From positions 1 through 11,362 of the forward strand of contig JALQTL010000012.1 in the NCBI GenBank assembly GCA_023260935.1: 11,362 nt of DNA, in the 5' to 3' direction. The position numbers and the translations under genes are program-made. Position 1 is the first letter of the stretch. Each line of letters opens with the position of its first letter. Of the stretch, positions 4,580-11,362 are shown piece after piece. The notes beneath the pieces are model-generated. The model made no database searches. It had not been told where the DNA came from and saw nothing but the letters and a program-made list of their open reading frames with translations. This DNA is from Paracoccaceae bacterium (GTDB lineage: Bacteria; Pseudomonadota; Alphaproteobacteria; Rhodobacterales; Rhodobacteraceae).

Positions 4580-4584
4580 AAGGA
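4580..4584 (+). promoter_or_regulatory. Ribosome binding site that fixes the ileS start
   Basis: AAGGA lies 8 bases before ATG 4593. The upstream in-frame ATG at 4548 has no such site, and its extra 15 residues (CVHRPFPRTCP region) do not look like synthetase sequence. Confidence 0.75.
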
Positions 4585-4592
4585 CTTGTCCC

Positions 4593-7541
4593 ATGTGCGC
4601 CGATACGCCTGAATCCGCCGGCCCTGACTCTGGCCTCGATTACCGCGATACCGTCTTTCTGCCGGAAACAGAGTTTCCGATGCGGGCGGGCCTGCCGCAG
4701 CGCGAACCCGAATGGCTGGCCCGCTGGGCGCGGATTGGCGTCTATGACCGCCTGCGCGAAAAGACGGGGCGAAAGCCGTTCACGCTGCATGACGGCCCCC
4801 CCTATGCCAACGGGCACCTGCACATCGGCCATGCGCTGAACAAGGTGCTGAAGGACATGGTGGTGCGCAGCCAGCAGATGATGGGCTTTGACGCGCGCTA
4901 TGTGCCGGGCTGGGATTGCCACGGCCTGCCGATCGAGTGGAAGATCGAGGAACAGTACCGCGCCAAGGGCCTGAACAAGGACGACGTGGATGTGGTGGCC
5001 TTCCGTCAGGAATGCCGCAAGTTCGCCGAAGGCTGGATCGATATCCAGCGTGACGAATTCAAGCGGCTGGGCGTTACCGGCGCCTGGGACCGGCCCTACC
5101 TGACGATGGACTCTCATGCCGAGGCGGTGATCGCGGACGAGTTCATGAAGTTCCTGATGAACGGCTCGCTCTATCAGGGATCAAAGCCGGTGATGTGGTC
5201 GCCGGTGGAAAAGACCGCGCTGGCCGAGGCCGAGGTGGAATATCACGATCACACCAGCCACATGGTCTGGGTGCGGTTCCCGGTGGTGTCGGCCGCGCAT
5301 TTCCCCGAACTTGATGGCTGCATGAACACCGACCTGCTGAAGGCCTCGGTGGTGATCTGGACCACGACGCCATGGACCATTCCGCAGAACCGGGCGGTCG
5401 CGTTCAACCCGGGGATTTCCTACGGGCTTTATGCCATCGACACCCCCGCCGAAGGGGCGACCGCCCGCGCGGGCGAGACGGTGGTTGTCGCCGATGCCTT
5501 GGCGGATGCGGTCATGACGGCGGCCAAGGTGGCAGGCTTCACCCGCCTGCGTGATGTGGCGGCATCGGAATTTGACGGCATGATCCTGGCACACCCCTAT
5601 CGCGGTGCCGAAGGTGCTGCGGGCGAATGGGATTACGACGTGCCCATGCTGCCGGGTGACCATGTGACCGATGATGCGGGCACGGGCTTTGTCCATACCG
5701 CGCCCAGCCATGGGGACGACGACTATCAGTTGGGCCAGAAGTTCGGTCTGCCGATGACATGGAACGTTGAACCCGATGGCAGCTACCGCGCCGATCTGCC
5801 CCTGTTTGGCGGGCAGCAGATCATCACGCCCGAGGGCAAGGAAGGCCCGGCGAACGTGTCCAACATCAAGGCGCTGCATGCGGCAGGCGCGCTTTTTGCC
5901 AAGGGCAAGCTGAAGCACAGCTATCCGCACAGCTGGCGGTCGAAGGCGCCGCTGATCTATCGCAACACGCCTCAGTGGTTTGCCGCGATCGATCACAAGC
6001 TGGACGATGGCATGGGCAGCTATGGCGATACGATCCGGTCGCGTGCCCTGCATTCGATCAACCATCTGGTGCAGTTCACGCCCGCCTCGGGGCGCAACCG
6101 CCTTCATTCGATGATCGAGGCCCGCCCCGACTGGGTGCTGAGCCGCCAGCGCGCCTGGGGCGTGCCGCTGACCTGCTTCGTGAAAAAGGGCGCCCGTCCA
6201 ACCGACGAAGGCTTCCTTCTGCGCAATGCCGAGGTGAACGCCCGCATCGTGGCCGAGTTCGAGGCCGCCGGCGCCGATGTCTGGTATGTGCCGGGGTTCA
6301 AGGAACGCGTGCTGGCGGGCATCGTCGATCCCGAGGCCTATGATCAGGTCTTTGATGTGCTGGATGTGTGGTTCGATTCCGGGTCCACCCATGCCTTCGT
6401 GCTGCGCGACCGCGAGGATGGCACAGCGGACGGTCTGGCCGACCTTTATCTGGAAGGCACCGATCAGCACCGTGGCTGGTTCCATTCCAGCATGTTGCAG
6501 GCCTGTGGCACCAAGGGCCGAGCGCCCTATCGTGGCGTGCTGACGCATGGCTTCACGCTGGACGAGAAGGGCATGAAGATGTCCAAATCGCTGGGCAATA
6601 CGGTGGCCCCGCAAGCGGTGATCAGCGAATACGGCGCCGATATCCTGCGGCTGTGGGTGGCGCAATCGGACTATACGGTGGACCTGCGCATCGGGAAGGA
6701 AATCCTGAAGGGCGTGGCCGACAGCTACCGCCGCCTGCGCAACACGTTGCGCTACATGCTGGGGGCGCTGTCGGGCTATGACGCGGCCGAGGCGGTGGCC
6801 CATGACCAGATGCCGGAACTGGAACGCTGGGTTCTGCACCGGCTGGCGGAACTGGACGCCGAGGTGCGCGCCGGCTATGCCGCCTATGATTTCCAGGGGG
6901 TTTTCCAGAAGCTCTTTACCTTCTGCACCACCGATCTGTCGGCCTTCTATTTCGATATCCGCAAGGATGCGCTTTACTGCGATGCCCCGCAGTCTCTGCG
7001 CCGCCGTGCCGCACGCACGGTGATGGATGCGCTGTTCCACCGGCTGACCACATGGCTGGCGCCGATCCTTGTCTTCACGGCCGAGGATGTGTGGCAAAGC
7101 CGGTATCCCGATGAAAACGACAGCGTGCATCTGCACGACATGCCCGAAACTCCGGCCGGCTGGCGCGATGACGCCTTGGCTGCGAAATGGGATGCGGTGC
7201 GACGTGCCCGCCGGGCCGTCACCGCCGCGCTGGAAGTGCAGCGCACCGCCAAGGTGATCGGTGCCTCGCTGGAGGCCGCCCCCGTTGTGCATGTGGGGGC
7301 CGATCTGGCCGAGGTGCTGAATGAGGTGGCCTTTGCCGATGTCTGCATCACCTCGTCCATCGCCATCCATGCCGGCGCGATGCCCCTTGGCGCCTTCCGG
7401 CTGGAAGATGTGCCGGATGTGGGCGTGACCTTCCACAAGGCGACGGGTGAAAAATGCGCCCGCTGCTGGAAGATCCTGCCCGATGTGGGCACGCATGCCC
7501 ACCCCGCCACCTGCGCGCGCTGCGATCAGGTTCTGGGGTGA
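4593..7541 (+). CDS. ileS: Isoleucyl-tRNA synthetase
   Basis: IleRS (982 residues) activates isoleucine with ATP and charges tRNA-Ile in the cytoplasm, and clears mischarged valine by editing. Class I signatures are complete: GPPYANGHLHIGH with HIGH at residues 77-80 and KMSKS at 662-666. The CP1 editing domain shows WTTTPWT (256-262) and GTGFVHTAPSHGDDDY (363-378). The anticodon-binding domain follows, and the C-terminal zinc site has Cys955, Cys958 (KCARCW), Cys974 and Cys977 (CARC). The length fits bacterial IleRS with the C-terminal zinc finger, and nothing is broken. The start at 4593 is set by AAGGA 8 bases upstream. A promoter, a short Ile-codon frame and hairpins lie upstream, suggesting charge-dependent control. 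The TGA stop overlaps the GTG start of the next gene by 4 bases, so ileS and ogt are probably translationally coupled. Confidence 0.98.
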   Translation: MCADTPESAGPDSGLDYRDTVFLPETEFPMRAGLPQREPEWLARWARIGVYDRLREKTGRKPFTLHDGPPYANGHLHIGHALNKVLKDMVVRSQQMMGFDARYVPGWDCHGLPIEWKIEEQYRAKGLNKDDVDVVAFRQECRKFAEGWIDIQRDEFKRLGVTGAWDRPYLTMDSHAEAVIADEFMKFLMNGSLYQGSKPVMWSPVEKTALAEAEVEYHDHTSHMVWVRFPVVSAAHFPELDGCMNTDLLKASVVIWTTTPWTIPQNRAVAFNPGISYGLYAIDTPAEGATARAGETVVVADALADAVMTAAKVAGFTRLRDVAASEFDGMILAHPYRGAEGAAGEWDYDVPMLPGDHVTDDAGTGFVHTAPSHGDDDYQLGQKFGLPMTWNVEPDGSYRADLPLFGGQQIITPEGKEGPANVSNIKALHAAGALFAKGKLKHSYPHSWRSKAPLIYRNTPQWFAAIDHKLDDGMGSYGDTIRSRALHSINHLVQFTPASGRNRLHSMIEARPDWVLSRQRAWGVPLTCFVKKGARPTDEGFLLRNAEVNARIVAEFEAAGADVWYVPGFKERVLAGIVDPEAYDQVFDVLDVWFDSGSTHAFVLRDREDGTADGLADLYLEGTDQHRGWFHSSMLQACGTKGRAPYRGVLTHGFTLDEKGMKMSKSLGNTVAPQAVISEYGADILRLWVAQSDYTVDLRIGKEILKGVADSYRRLRNTLRYMLGALSGYDAAEAVAHDQMPELERWVLHRLAELDAEVRAGYAAYDFQGVFQKLFTFCTTDLSAFYFDIRKDALYCDAPQSLRRRAARTVMDALFHRLTTWLAPILVFTAEDVWQSRYPDENDSVHLHDMPETPAGWRDDALAAKWDAVRRARRAVTAALEVQRTAKVIGASLEAAPVVHVGADLAEVLNEVAFADVCITSSIAIHAGAMPLGAFRLEDVPDVGVTFHKATGEKCARCWKILPDVGTHAHPATCARCDQVLG

Positions 7542-7993
7542 ACGCGCCGGCCCTTCGCCGCGTGGTGGAAGGGCCCTTTGGGGTGATGACCCTGGTGGAA
7601 CAGGCCGGGGTCCTGGTCAGGCTGCACTGGGGGGCCGATCCGGGCGACGGGTCGGCCCTTCTGGCCGAAGCGGCAGGCCAGTTGGCGGCCTATTTCGACG
7701 GGCGTTTGCAGGTGTTCGATCTGCCGTTGGATTGGGGGCAGGGCCTGCACCAGGGTGTTCGGCGGGCGATGGCGGCCATTCCCTATGGCCAGACGCGCAC
7801 CTATGGCGATCTGGCAAAGGCGCTTGGCGTGCCGGCGCAGGCGGTGGGGCAGGCCTGCGGCGCAAACCCCTTGCCGATCCTGATCCCGTGCCACCGGGTG
7901 ACGGGGCAGGGCTGGTTTGGCGGTTTTTCCGCCCCGGGCGGGATCGAGACGAAGGCCGCCCTGCTGCGCCATGAAGGGGCGCTGCTTCTGTGA
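7538..7993 (+). CDS. ogt: Methylated-DNA--[protein]-cysteine S-methyltransferase
   Basis: A 151-residue Ogt/MGMT-type suicide DNA repair protein that transfers the alkyl group from O6-alkylguanine or O4-alkylthymine to its own cysteine. The active-site motif PCHRV is present with nucleophile Cys118 (codon 7889-7891), preceded by the winged-helix DNA-binding segment (IPYGQTRTYGDLAKALGVPAQAVGQACGANPLPILI) and followed by WFGGFSAPGGIETKAALLRHEGA. The N-terminal RNase H-like domain is short, as in Ogt. The open frame extends back to 7454 inside ileS, but GTG 7538 is preferred: it overlaps the ileS stop as GTGA, and the translation upstream is only shadow sequence of the synthetase zinc domain. 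No Ada-type regulatory domain is present. Symbol by family resemblance. Confidence 0.92.
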   Translation: MNAPALRRVVEGPFGVMTLVEQAGVLVRLHWGADPGDGSALLAEAAGQLAAYFDGRLQVFDLPLDWGQGLHQGVRRAMAAIPYGQTRTYGDLAKALGVPAQAVGQACGANPLPILIPCHRVTGQGWFGGFSAPGGIETKAALLRHEGALLL

Positions 7994-8220
7994 CGGATGA
8001 TCAGATCAGGGCCGCGCTGCTGGACATGGCCTTGCGGCGCGGACGGGGCCGCAGCTTTTGCCCTTCCGAAGTGGCGCGCGCCCTCGCGGCTGACTGGCGC
8101 CCGCTGATGCCCCGGTTGCGGCAGGTGGCGGCGGGGATGCCGCCGCTGAAGGCCACGCGCCGGGGGCAAGAGGTTCCCGCCGATGCGCCCGGTGGGCCTA
8201 TCCGCCTGACCCTGAGATAA
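7990..8220 (+). CDS. DUF3253 family protein
   Basis: A 76-residue protein matching the DUF3253 pattern: DQIRAALLDMALRRGRGRSFCPSEVARALAADWRPLMPRLRQVA, then GQEVPADAPGGPIRLTL. The CPSEVAR segment and GPIRL end are typical. The fold is probably a small winged helix; the function is not established. The GTG start at 7990 overlaps the ogt stop codon as GTGA, repeating the junction between ileS and ogt, so it is very likely co-translated with ogt. The association with a DNA-repair methyltransferase could reflect a nucleic-acid role, but this is inference. Confidence 0.85.
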   Translation: MTDDQIRAALLDMALRRGRGRSFCPSEVARALAADWRPLMPRLRQVAAGMPPLKATRRGQEVPADAPGGPIRLTLR

Positions 8221-8282
8221 GCCCCGCTTGCAAGTGGCCCCGGCCGGGCGTAGCACAGGGCGAAAATCTTGAGGTATCGTAG

Positions 8283-9119
8283 GTGAGCCTTGGCGTCTTT
8301 CTGGCCGTTCTGGCCGCGGCATTCCTGCATGCGCTGTGGAATGCGCTGATAAAGTTGGGCACATCCAAGGTGGGAACCATGGTCATCCTTTCGGTGATCG
8401 AGGTGCCGATCGGCCTTGCCGTTCTAAGCGTGGCGCCGCCGATGAATCCGGCCGCCTTTCCCTGGGTGCTGGCGGCGGGCTGCACCCATTTCGCCTATAA
8501 GTTCTTCCTGACCTATGCCTATGACCGTGGCGATCTGAGCCGGGTCTACCCCATTGCCCGGGGTGCTGCGCCGATGATCGTGGCGTTGGTGGGCGGCTTC
8601 TTCCTGGCCGATGCGATCAGCGCCCGGCAATATCTGGCCATTGCGGTGCTGGGTGGCGGCATCCTGATGATGGCGCGCGGCGTGCTGGATCATGGCGAAG
8701 ACCGCCGGCTGCTGCCCTTTGCGCTTGGCTCTGCCTGTGCCACGGCGACCTATACGATGATCGACGGCATCGGCGGGCGGGTATCAGGCGCGCCGGGGGC
8801 CTATGTGGCATGGGTCTTCGTGGCTGATGGGCTGATCTTTTCGCTGGGGATGCTGGCCCTGCGGGGCGTGTCGGTCTTGCCGCGCGATGGCCGGGCGTGG
8901 GCGCAGGGGTCTTTGGCGTCACTCGCCAGTTACGGTGCCTATGCGGTCTCGATCTGGGCGATGACGCTGGCCCCGATCGCGGTGGTGGCGGCGCTGCGGG
9001 AAACCTCGATCCTGTTTGCCGTGCTGATCGGCTGGCTGATCTTTGGCGAAAGGATGGACCGGGGCAAGGCGATGGCGGCGGCGGTGATCGTGGCCGGCGT
9101 CTTGCTGACCCGGCTGTGA
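8283..9119 (+). CDS. EamA/DMT-superfamily permease
   Basis: A 278-residue inner-membrane protein with about ten hydrophobic segments arranged as two EamA repeats (about residues 1-135 and 147-278). Diagnostic stretches are FLHALWNALIKLG at the start, FLTYAYDRGDLSRVYPIARGAAPMIVALVGGFFLAD ending the first repeat, and the parallel IWAMTLAPIAVVAALRETSILFAVLIGWLIFGERMDRGKAMAAAVIVAGVLL ending the second. Members export or import small metabolites such as amino acids; the substrate cannot be read from sequence. GTG 8283 is chosen because GAGG (8271-8274) lies 8 bases upstream. It starts 62 bases after DUF3253 with no clear terminator between, so it could be read through from the ileS unit. Its stop lies inside the shared terminator with pcs. 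Confidence 0.88.
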   Translation: MSLGVFLAVLAAAFLHALWNALIKLGTSKVGTMVILSVIEVPIGLAVLSVAPPMNPAAFPWVLAAGCTHFAYKFFLTYAYDRGDLSRVYPIARGAAPMIVALVGGFFLADAISARQYLAIAVLGGGILMMARGVLDHGEDRRLLPFALGSACATATYTMIDGIGGRVSGAPGAYVAWVFVADGLIFSLGMLALRGVSVLPRDGRAWAQGSLASLASYGAYAVSIWAMTLAPIAVVAALRETSILFAVLIGWLIFGERMDRGKAMAAAVIVAGVLLTRL

Positions 9120-9164
9120 TCCGCTGAACGGCCCCCCGCGTGGGGCAAAGCCATTTCAGCGGAT
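9119..9164. terminator. Bidirectional terminator spanning both stop codons of DMT and pcs genes
   Basis: The perfect 10-bp inverted repeat ATCCGCTGAA (9119-9128)/TTCAGCGGAT (9155-9164) encloses a nested GCCCC (9131-9135)/GGGGC (9142-9146) stem. It includes the last base of the transporter stop (9117-9119) and all of the pcs stop (9156-9158 on the minus strand). There are no strong T-tracts, so efficiency is uncertain. Confidence 0.65.
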
Positions 9165-9866
9165 GTAATCGGCGCCCGGGCGTGCCGGCACAAGCTGCTG
9201 CAAGATGCCCGCGAAGATGAGGTAAAGCGAAGTGACCATCAGGCCCCAGTGCAGAACCGGCCCGGTCTGGAAATCCACCCATGCCGCGCAGCCGGCAAAT
9301 ACGACCCACAACAGCGAGACGGGCAGCGACACATTGCGCCAGCGTTTCGTGCGGGTGGGGTGAATGAATTTCAGGTTGGTGAACATCGCCACCGTCAACG
9401 CGATGACGATGGCAAGGATCACCCCCTGTGGCGGCGAGGTGGCGAACAGCACCAGCACCACCATGTTCCAGCAGGCGGGAAAGCCCGCAAAGCTTTTGTC
9501 CTTTGTCTTCATCCGGGTATCGGCAAAGTAGATCACGCTGCCATAGACAATGGCGATGATCGCGGTCCACCCGGTCCAGCCGGGCAGCAGGCCGGATTTG
9601 AACAGCGCATAGGCCGGAATGAAAACATAGGTCAGAAAGTCGATGATCAGGTCCAAGAGGACGCCATCGTAATTCGGCCAGTTCTTGTCCACCTCATAGC
9701 GGCGGGCAAGCGGGCCGTCGATGCCGTCGACGATCAGCGCGACCACCAGCCAGAGGAACATCAGGCTCCATTCCCCTTCAACCGCAGCCAGCATGGCAAA
9801 CATGGAAAGCACGGCGCCGGTGGCGGTCAACAGATGAACGGACAGGGCTTTGTATCTAAGCTGCAT
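9156..9866 (-). CDS. pcs: Phosphatidylcholine synthase
   Basis: A 236-residue integral membrane enzyme that condenses CDP-diacylglycerol with choline to form phosphatidylcholine and CMP, the one-step bacterial route found in alphaproteobacteria. The CDP-alcohol phosphotransferase motif is complete: Asp50-Gly51-x2-Ala54-Arg55, then 12 residues, Gly68-x3-Asp72-x3-Asp76 (DGPLAR ... YDGVLLDLIID). The spacing of 12 rather than 8 residues between Arg and Gly, and the segments FADTRMKTKDKSFAGFPACWN and LKFIHPTRTKRWR, point to Pcs rather than PgsA or PssA. About eight hydrophobic segments are visible. The ATG at 9866 has no good ribosome binding site, though nothing better lies nearby. It follows xerC by 51 bases on the same strand with no terminator seen, so it may be partly read through. 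Confidence 0.95.
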   Translation of the reverse strand: MQLRYKALSVHLLTATGAVLSMFAMLAAVEGEWSLMFLWLVVALIVDGIDGPLARRYEVDKNWPNYDGVLLDLIIDFLTYVFIPAYALFKSGLLPGWTGWTAIIAIVYGSVIYFADTRMKTKDKSFAGFPACWNMVVLVLFATSPPQGVILAIVIALTVAMFTNLKFIHPTRTKRWRNVSLPVSLLWVVFAGCAAWVDFQTGPVLHWGLMVTSLYLIFAGILQQLVPARPGADYIR

Positions 9867-9917
9867 CAGGGTTTGATGGCCGAAACTCTGCCCCGGCGCA
9901 ACAGTTCAGCGGGCATT

Positions 9918-10850
9918 TCAGGCGCGGGGGTGGGCTTTTTCATAGACTTCCATCAGCCGGGTGGCATCGACGGCGGTATAGCCCTGGGTTGTGGAAAGCG
10001 ACGCATGGCCCAGAAGTTCCTGGATCGCGCGCAGGTCGCCCCCTGCGGCCAGAAGATGTGTGGCAAAGCTGTGGCGCATGGCGTGGGGCGTGGCGCTGGC
10101 GGGCAGGCCAAGCTGAAGCCGCGCCTTTTCCATCACCAGCGCGATCAGCCGGGGGTTGAGAGGGCCGCCCCGCACCCCGCGAAACAGCGGTTCCCCGGGT
10201 GAAAGATCATAGGGGCATGCCCTGGCGTATTCGGCCACCGCCTCGCGCGCTACGGGCACCACAGGCACCAGCCGCGTCTTGCCGCCCTTGCCGGTGATGC
10301 GCAGCACATCGGGCAGCGGATGGGCCGCCCCGGTCAGCCCCAGCGCCTCGGAAATCCGCAGGCCGCATCCGTAAAGCAGCGTGACCACCGCCCGGTCGCG
10401 CGCGGCAACCCAGTCTTGCGGGGCCTGATCGGCCACGGTTTCGATCATGTCGCGCGCGCCGTCCACTGTCAGCGGGCGTGGCAGCTTGCGCTTGTATTTC
10501 GGAAACCGGGCCGAAAGCACCGTGGTGGCATCGGCGCCCGTCCTGTCGGCCGCCCAGCGGGTGAAGGACTTGACAGCCGAAAGCCTGCGCGCCAGCGACC
10601 GGGCCGAAATCCCGCGGCCCCGTTCCTGCGCCATCCATGCCCGCAAATCGGCTTGTGGCAGGGCGGCAAGGACCGACAGCCCTTCGGTGCCGCCCCGGTG
10701 AAGGGCAAGAAAGTGCAGGAACCCCGCCACATCGGCCGTATAGGCCTTGACCGTATTCGCAGCCGCGCCGTCCAAAGCCGAAAGATGGCTGGCCCATTTT
10801 TCCAGCGCATCGCGCATCTGCGGCGACAGGATCGCGCCCTGCACGGTCAT
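9918..10850 (-). CDS. xerC: Site-specific tyrosine recombinase XerC
   Basis: A 310-residue tyrosine recombinase that works with XerD at dif to resolve chromosome dimers before cell division. The N-terminal SAM-like DNA-binding domain (about 12-105) is followed by the catalytic domain with Arg165 (GCGLRISEAL), Lys188 (TGKGGKTR), His256 and Arg259 (PHAMRHSFATHL), His282 (LGHASLSTT) and the nucleophile Tyr291 (GYTAVD). All six catalytic positions are intact. The frame is open further upstream to 11213, but that is the out-of-frame shadow of the DUF484 gene; ATG 10850 overlaps the DUF484 stop as ATGA. XerC rather than XerD is chosen because of the DUF484 neighbour, which accompanies xerC in many proteobacteria. 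No integrase-type flanking genes or attachment sites are seen, so it is chromosomal housekeeping rather than mobile. Confidence 0.95.
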   Translation of the reverse strand: MTVQGAILSPQMRDALEKWASHLSALDGAAANTVKAYTADVAGFLHFLALHRGGTEGLSVLAALPQADLRAWMAQERGRGISARSLARRLSAVKSFTRWAADRTGADATTVLSARFPKYKRKLPRPLTVDGARDMIETVADQAPQDWVAARDRAVVTLLYGCGLRISEALGLTGAAHPLPDVLRITGKGGKTRLVPVVPVAREAVAEYARACPYDLSPGEPLFRGVRGGPLNPRLIALVMEKARLQLGLPASATPHAMRHSFATHLLAAGGDLRAIQELLGHASLSTTQGYTAVDATRLMEVYEKAHPRA

Positions 10851-11362
10851 GACAGCCAGCGGCGCATCGTCCGTTCGAAGATGCCGGCGAAAAAGGCCAG
10901 CAGATCGGTGCCATGGGTGGGCTTGAACTGGTGCGGGTCTTCTGCCCCCATCACCAGCATGCCCGGCAGGCGGCCCTTGCCGAAATCCAGCTTCATCAAC
11001 GCTTCTGACCGGATCCAGCCCGCCCGATCGCCATAGATCAGATCGGAAGCCGGCACTGTCTGGCGCAGCGTGACCGGGCGCAGCGGCACATTGCGGCCAT
11101 TGGTCAGGTAATCCGAAACGAAGCCGGGTTCGGCCACGAACAGCACATCGCCCAACCGGCGCAGCGCGGGTTCTTCGGCGTTCTGGATCGATTCCAGCAC
11201 CAGCCGGATGCAATCGACGCGCAGGGTCGCGGCCACGTCGGTGGCCAGCGTTTTCAGGAAGTCCTCGAAACTCAGCGGGTCCAGCAGTTGCAGGATGGCA
11301 CGGTGAACCTGATTGGTGCCGGCCAGATTTTCGTAAGCTGCGGCAATGACCGTGCGGTGGGT
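10847..11362 (-). CDS. DUF484 family protein, N-terminus outside window
   Basis: The frame is open to the right edge, giving 171 visible residues. It reads THRTVIAAAYENLAGTNQVH, then RAILQLLDPLSFEDFLKTLA, TDVAATLRVDCIRLVLES, and further on ALMKLDFGKGRLPGMLVMGAEDPHQFKPTHGTDLLAFFAGIFERTMRRWL. This is the GAF-like body of DUF484 proteins; only the first part (about 50 residues) should be missing. The GTG at 11234-11236 is internal. The function is unknown; the fold suggests a ligand-binding or protein-interaction role. It is the 5' partner of xerC, overlapping by 4 bases (ATGA), as in the yigA-xerC arrangement of enterobacteria. Confidence 0.9.
   Translation of the reverse strand, partial: THRTVIAAAYENLAGTNQVHRAILQLLDPLSFEDFLKTLATDVAATLRVDCIRLVLESIQNAEEPALRRLGDVLFVAEPGFVSDYLTNGRNVPLRPVTLRQTVPASDLIYGDRAGWIRSEALMKLDFGKGRLPGMLVMGAEDPHQFKPTHGTDLLAFFAGIFERTMRRWLS

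Noticed and set aside
4341..5117. 258-codon minus-strand frame across the ileS 5' end and DUF2237 upstream region
   Set aside because: It overlaps ileS coding sequence and the ileS promoter, lacks domain features and is best explained as a shadow.
5181..7502. 773-codon open frame on the minus strand inside ileS
   Set aside because: It is the antisense shadow of ileS, as is common in GC-rich genes; the translation is low in recognisable domains, and the plus-strand ileS is complete with all motifs.
8617..9570. 317-codon minus-strand frame across the EamA gene and pcs
   Set aside because: It is antisense to the transporter and a different frame of pcs; the translation is Arg/Pro-rich shadow sequence.
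9249..10202. 317-codon plus-strand frame across pcs and xerC
   Set aside because: It is antisense to two clearly identified genes.
9918..10850. Tyrosine recombinase as an integrase of a mobile element
   Set aside because: It has XerC length and the DUF484-xerC operon context, with no attachment site, direct repeats or phage/plasmid genes nearby.
10851..11213. N-terminal extension of xerC by 121 residues
   Set aside because: The extension is an alternative frame of the DUF484 gene; XerC has its normal length from ATG 10850, with an ATGA overlap.

Overview
The window is high-GC chromosomal DNA from an alphaproteobacterium, most likely of the Rhodobacteraceae/Paracoccaceae. The evidence for that lineage is a VPLPA-type CTERM sorting tail, a phosphatidylcholine synthase, a DUF484-xerC pair and frequent GTG starts. 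No insertion sequence, tRNA, rRNA, CRISPR array or phage gene was seen. Most of it is housekeeping DNA with two less ordinary stretches.

Layout. 1-794 is the 3' part of trpB, followed by an intrinsic terminator. 1089-2696 is a same-strand cassette of three genes: a secreted PepSY-like protein whose C-terminal half is built from short tandem repeats (Asp/Ser, Arg/Glu, His/Gly/Asp); a second PepSY-like protein with a twin-arginine-type signal and an acidic Gly/Ser/Asp tail; and a LuxR-type helix-turn-helix protein with two N-terminal membrane helices. A group III truncated hemoglobin (3091-2693, minus) converges on this cassette, and the two stop codons overlap within one CTAG. 3282-3872 is a VPLPA-CTERM exported protein, separated by a perfect bidirectional terminator from a DUF2237 gene on the minus strand (4344-3955).

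4417-8220 is the ileS transcription unit: ileS, ogt (alkylated-DNA methyltransferase) and a DUF3253 gene, joined by two 4-base GTGA stop/start overlaps. Between a good sigma-70-like promoter and ileS lies a 15-codon open reading frame (4453-4500) that contains all three isoleucine codons (ATC, ATA, ATT). It runs into a 14-bp hairpin that holds its stop codon. This looks like an isoleucine-responsive attenuator leader for the isoleucyl-tRNA synthetase gene and is the most interesting item here. No clear U-tract follows the hairpins, so the mechanism is open.

8283-9119 is an EamA/DMT-family transporter. It converges on pcs (phosphatidylcholine synthase, 9866-9156, minus) through an inverted repeat that covers both stop codons. 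Upstream of pcs on the minus strand are xerC (10850-9918) and a DUF484 gene (10847 to beyond the right edge), overlapping by ATGA. The DUF484-xerC order is the one seen in many proteobacteria.
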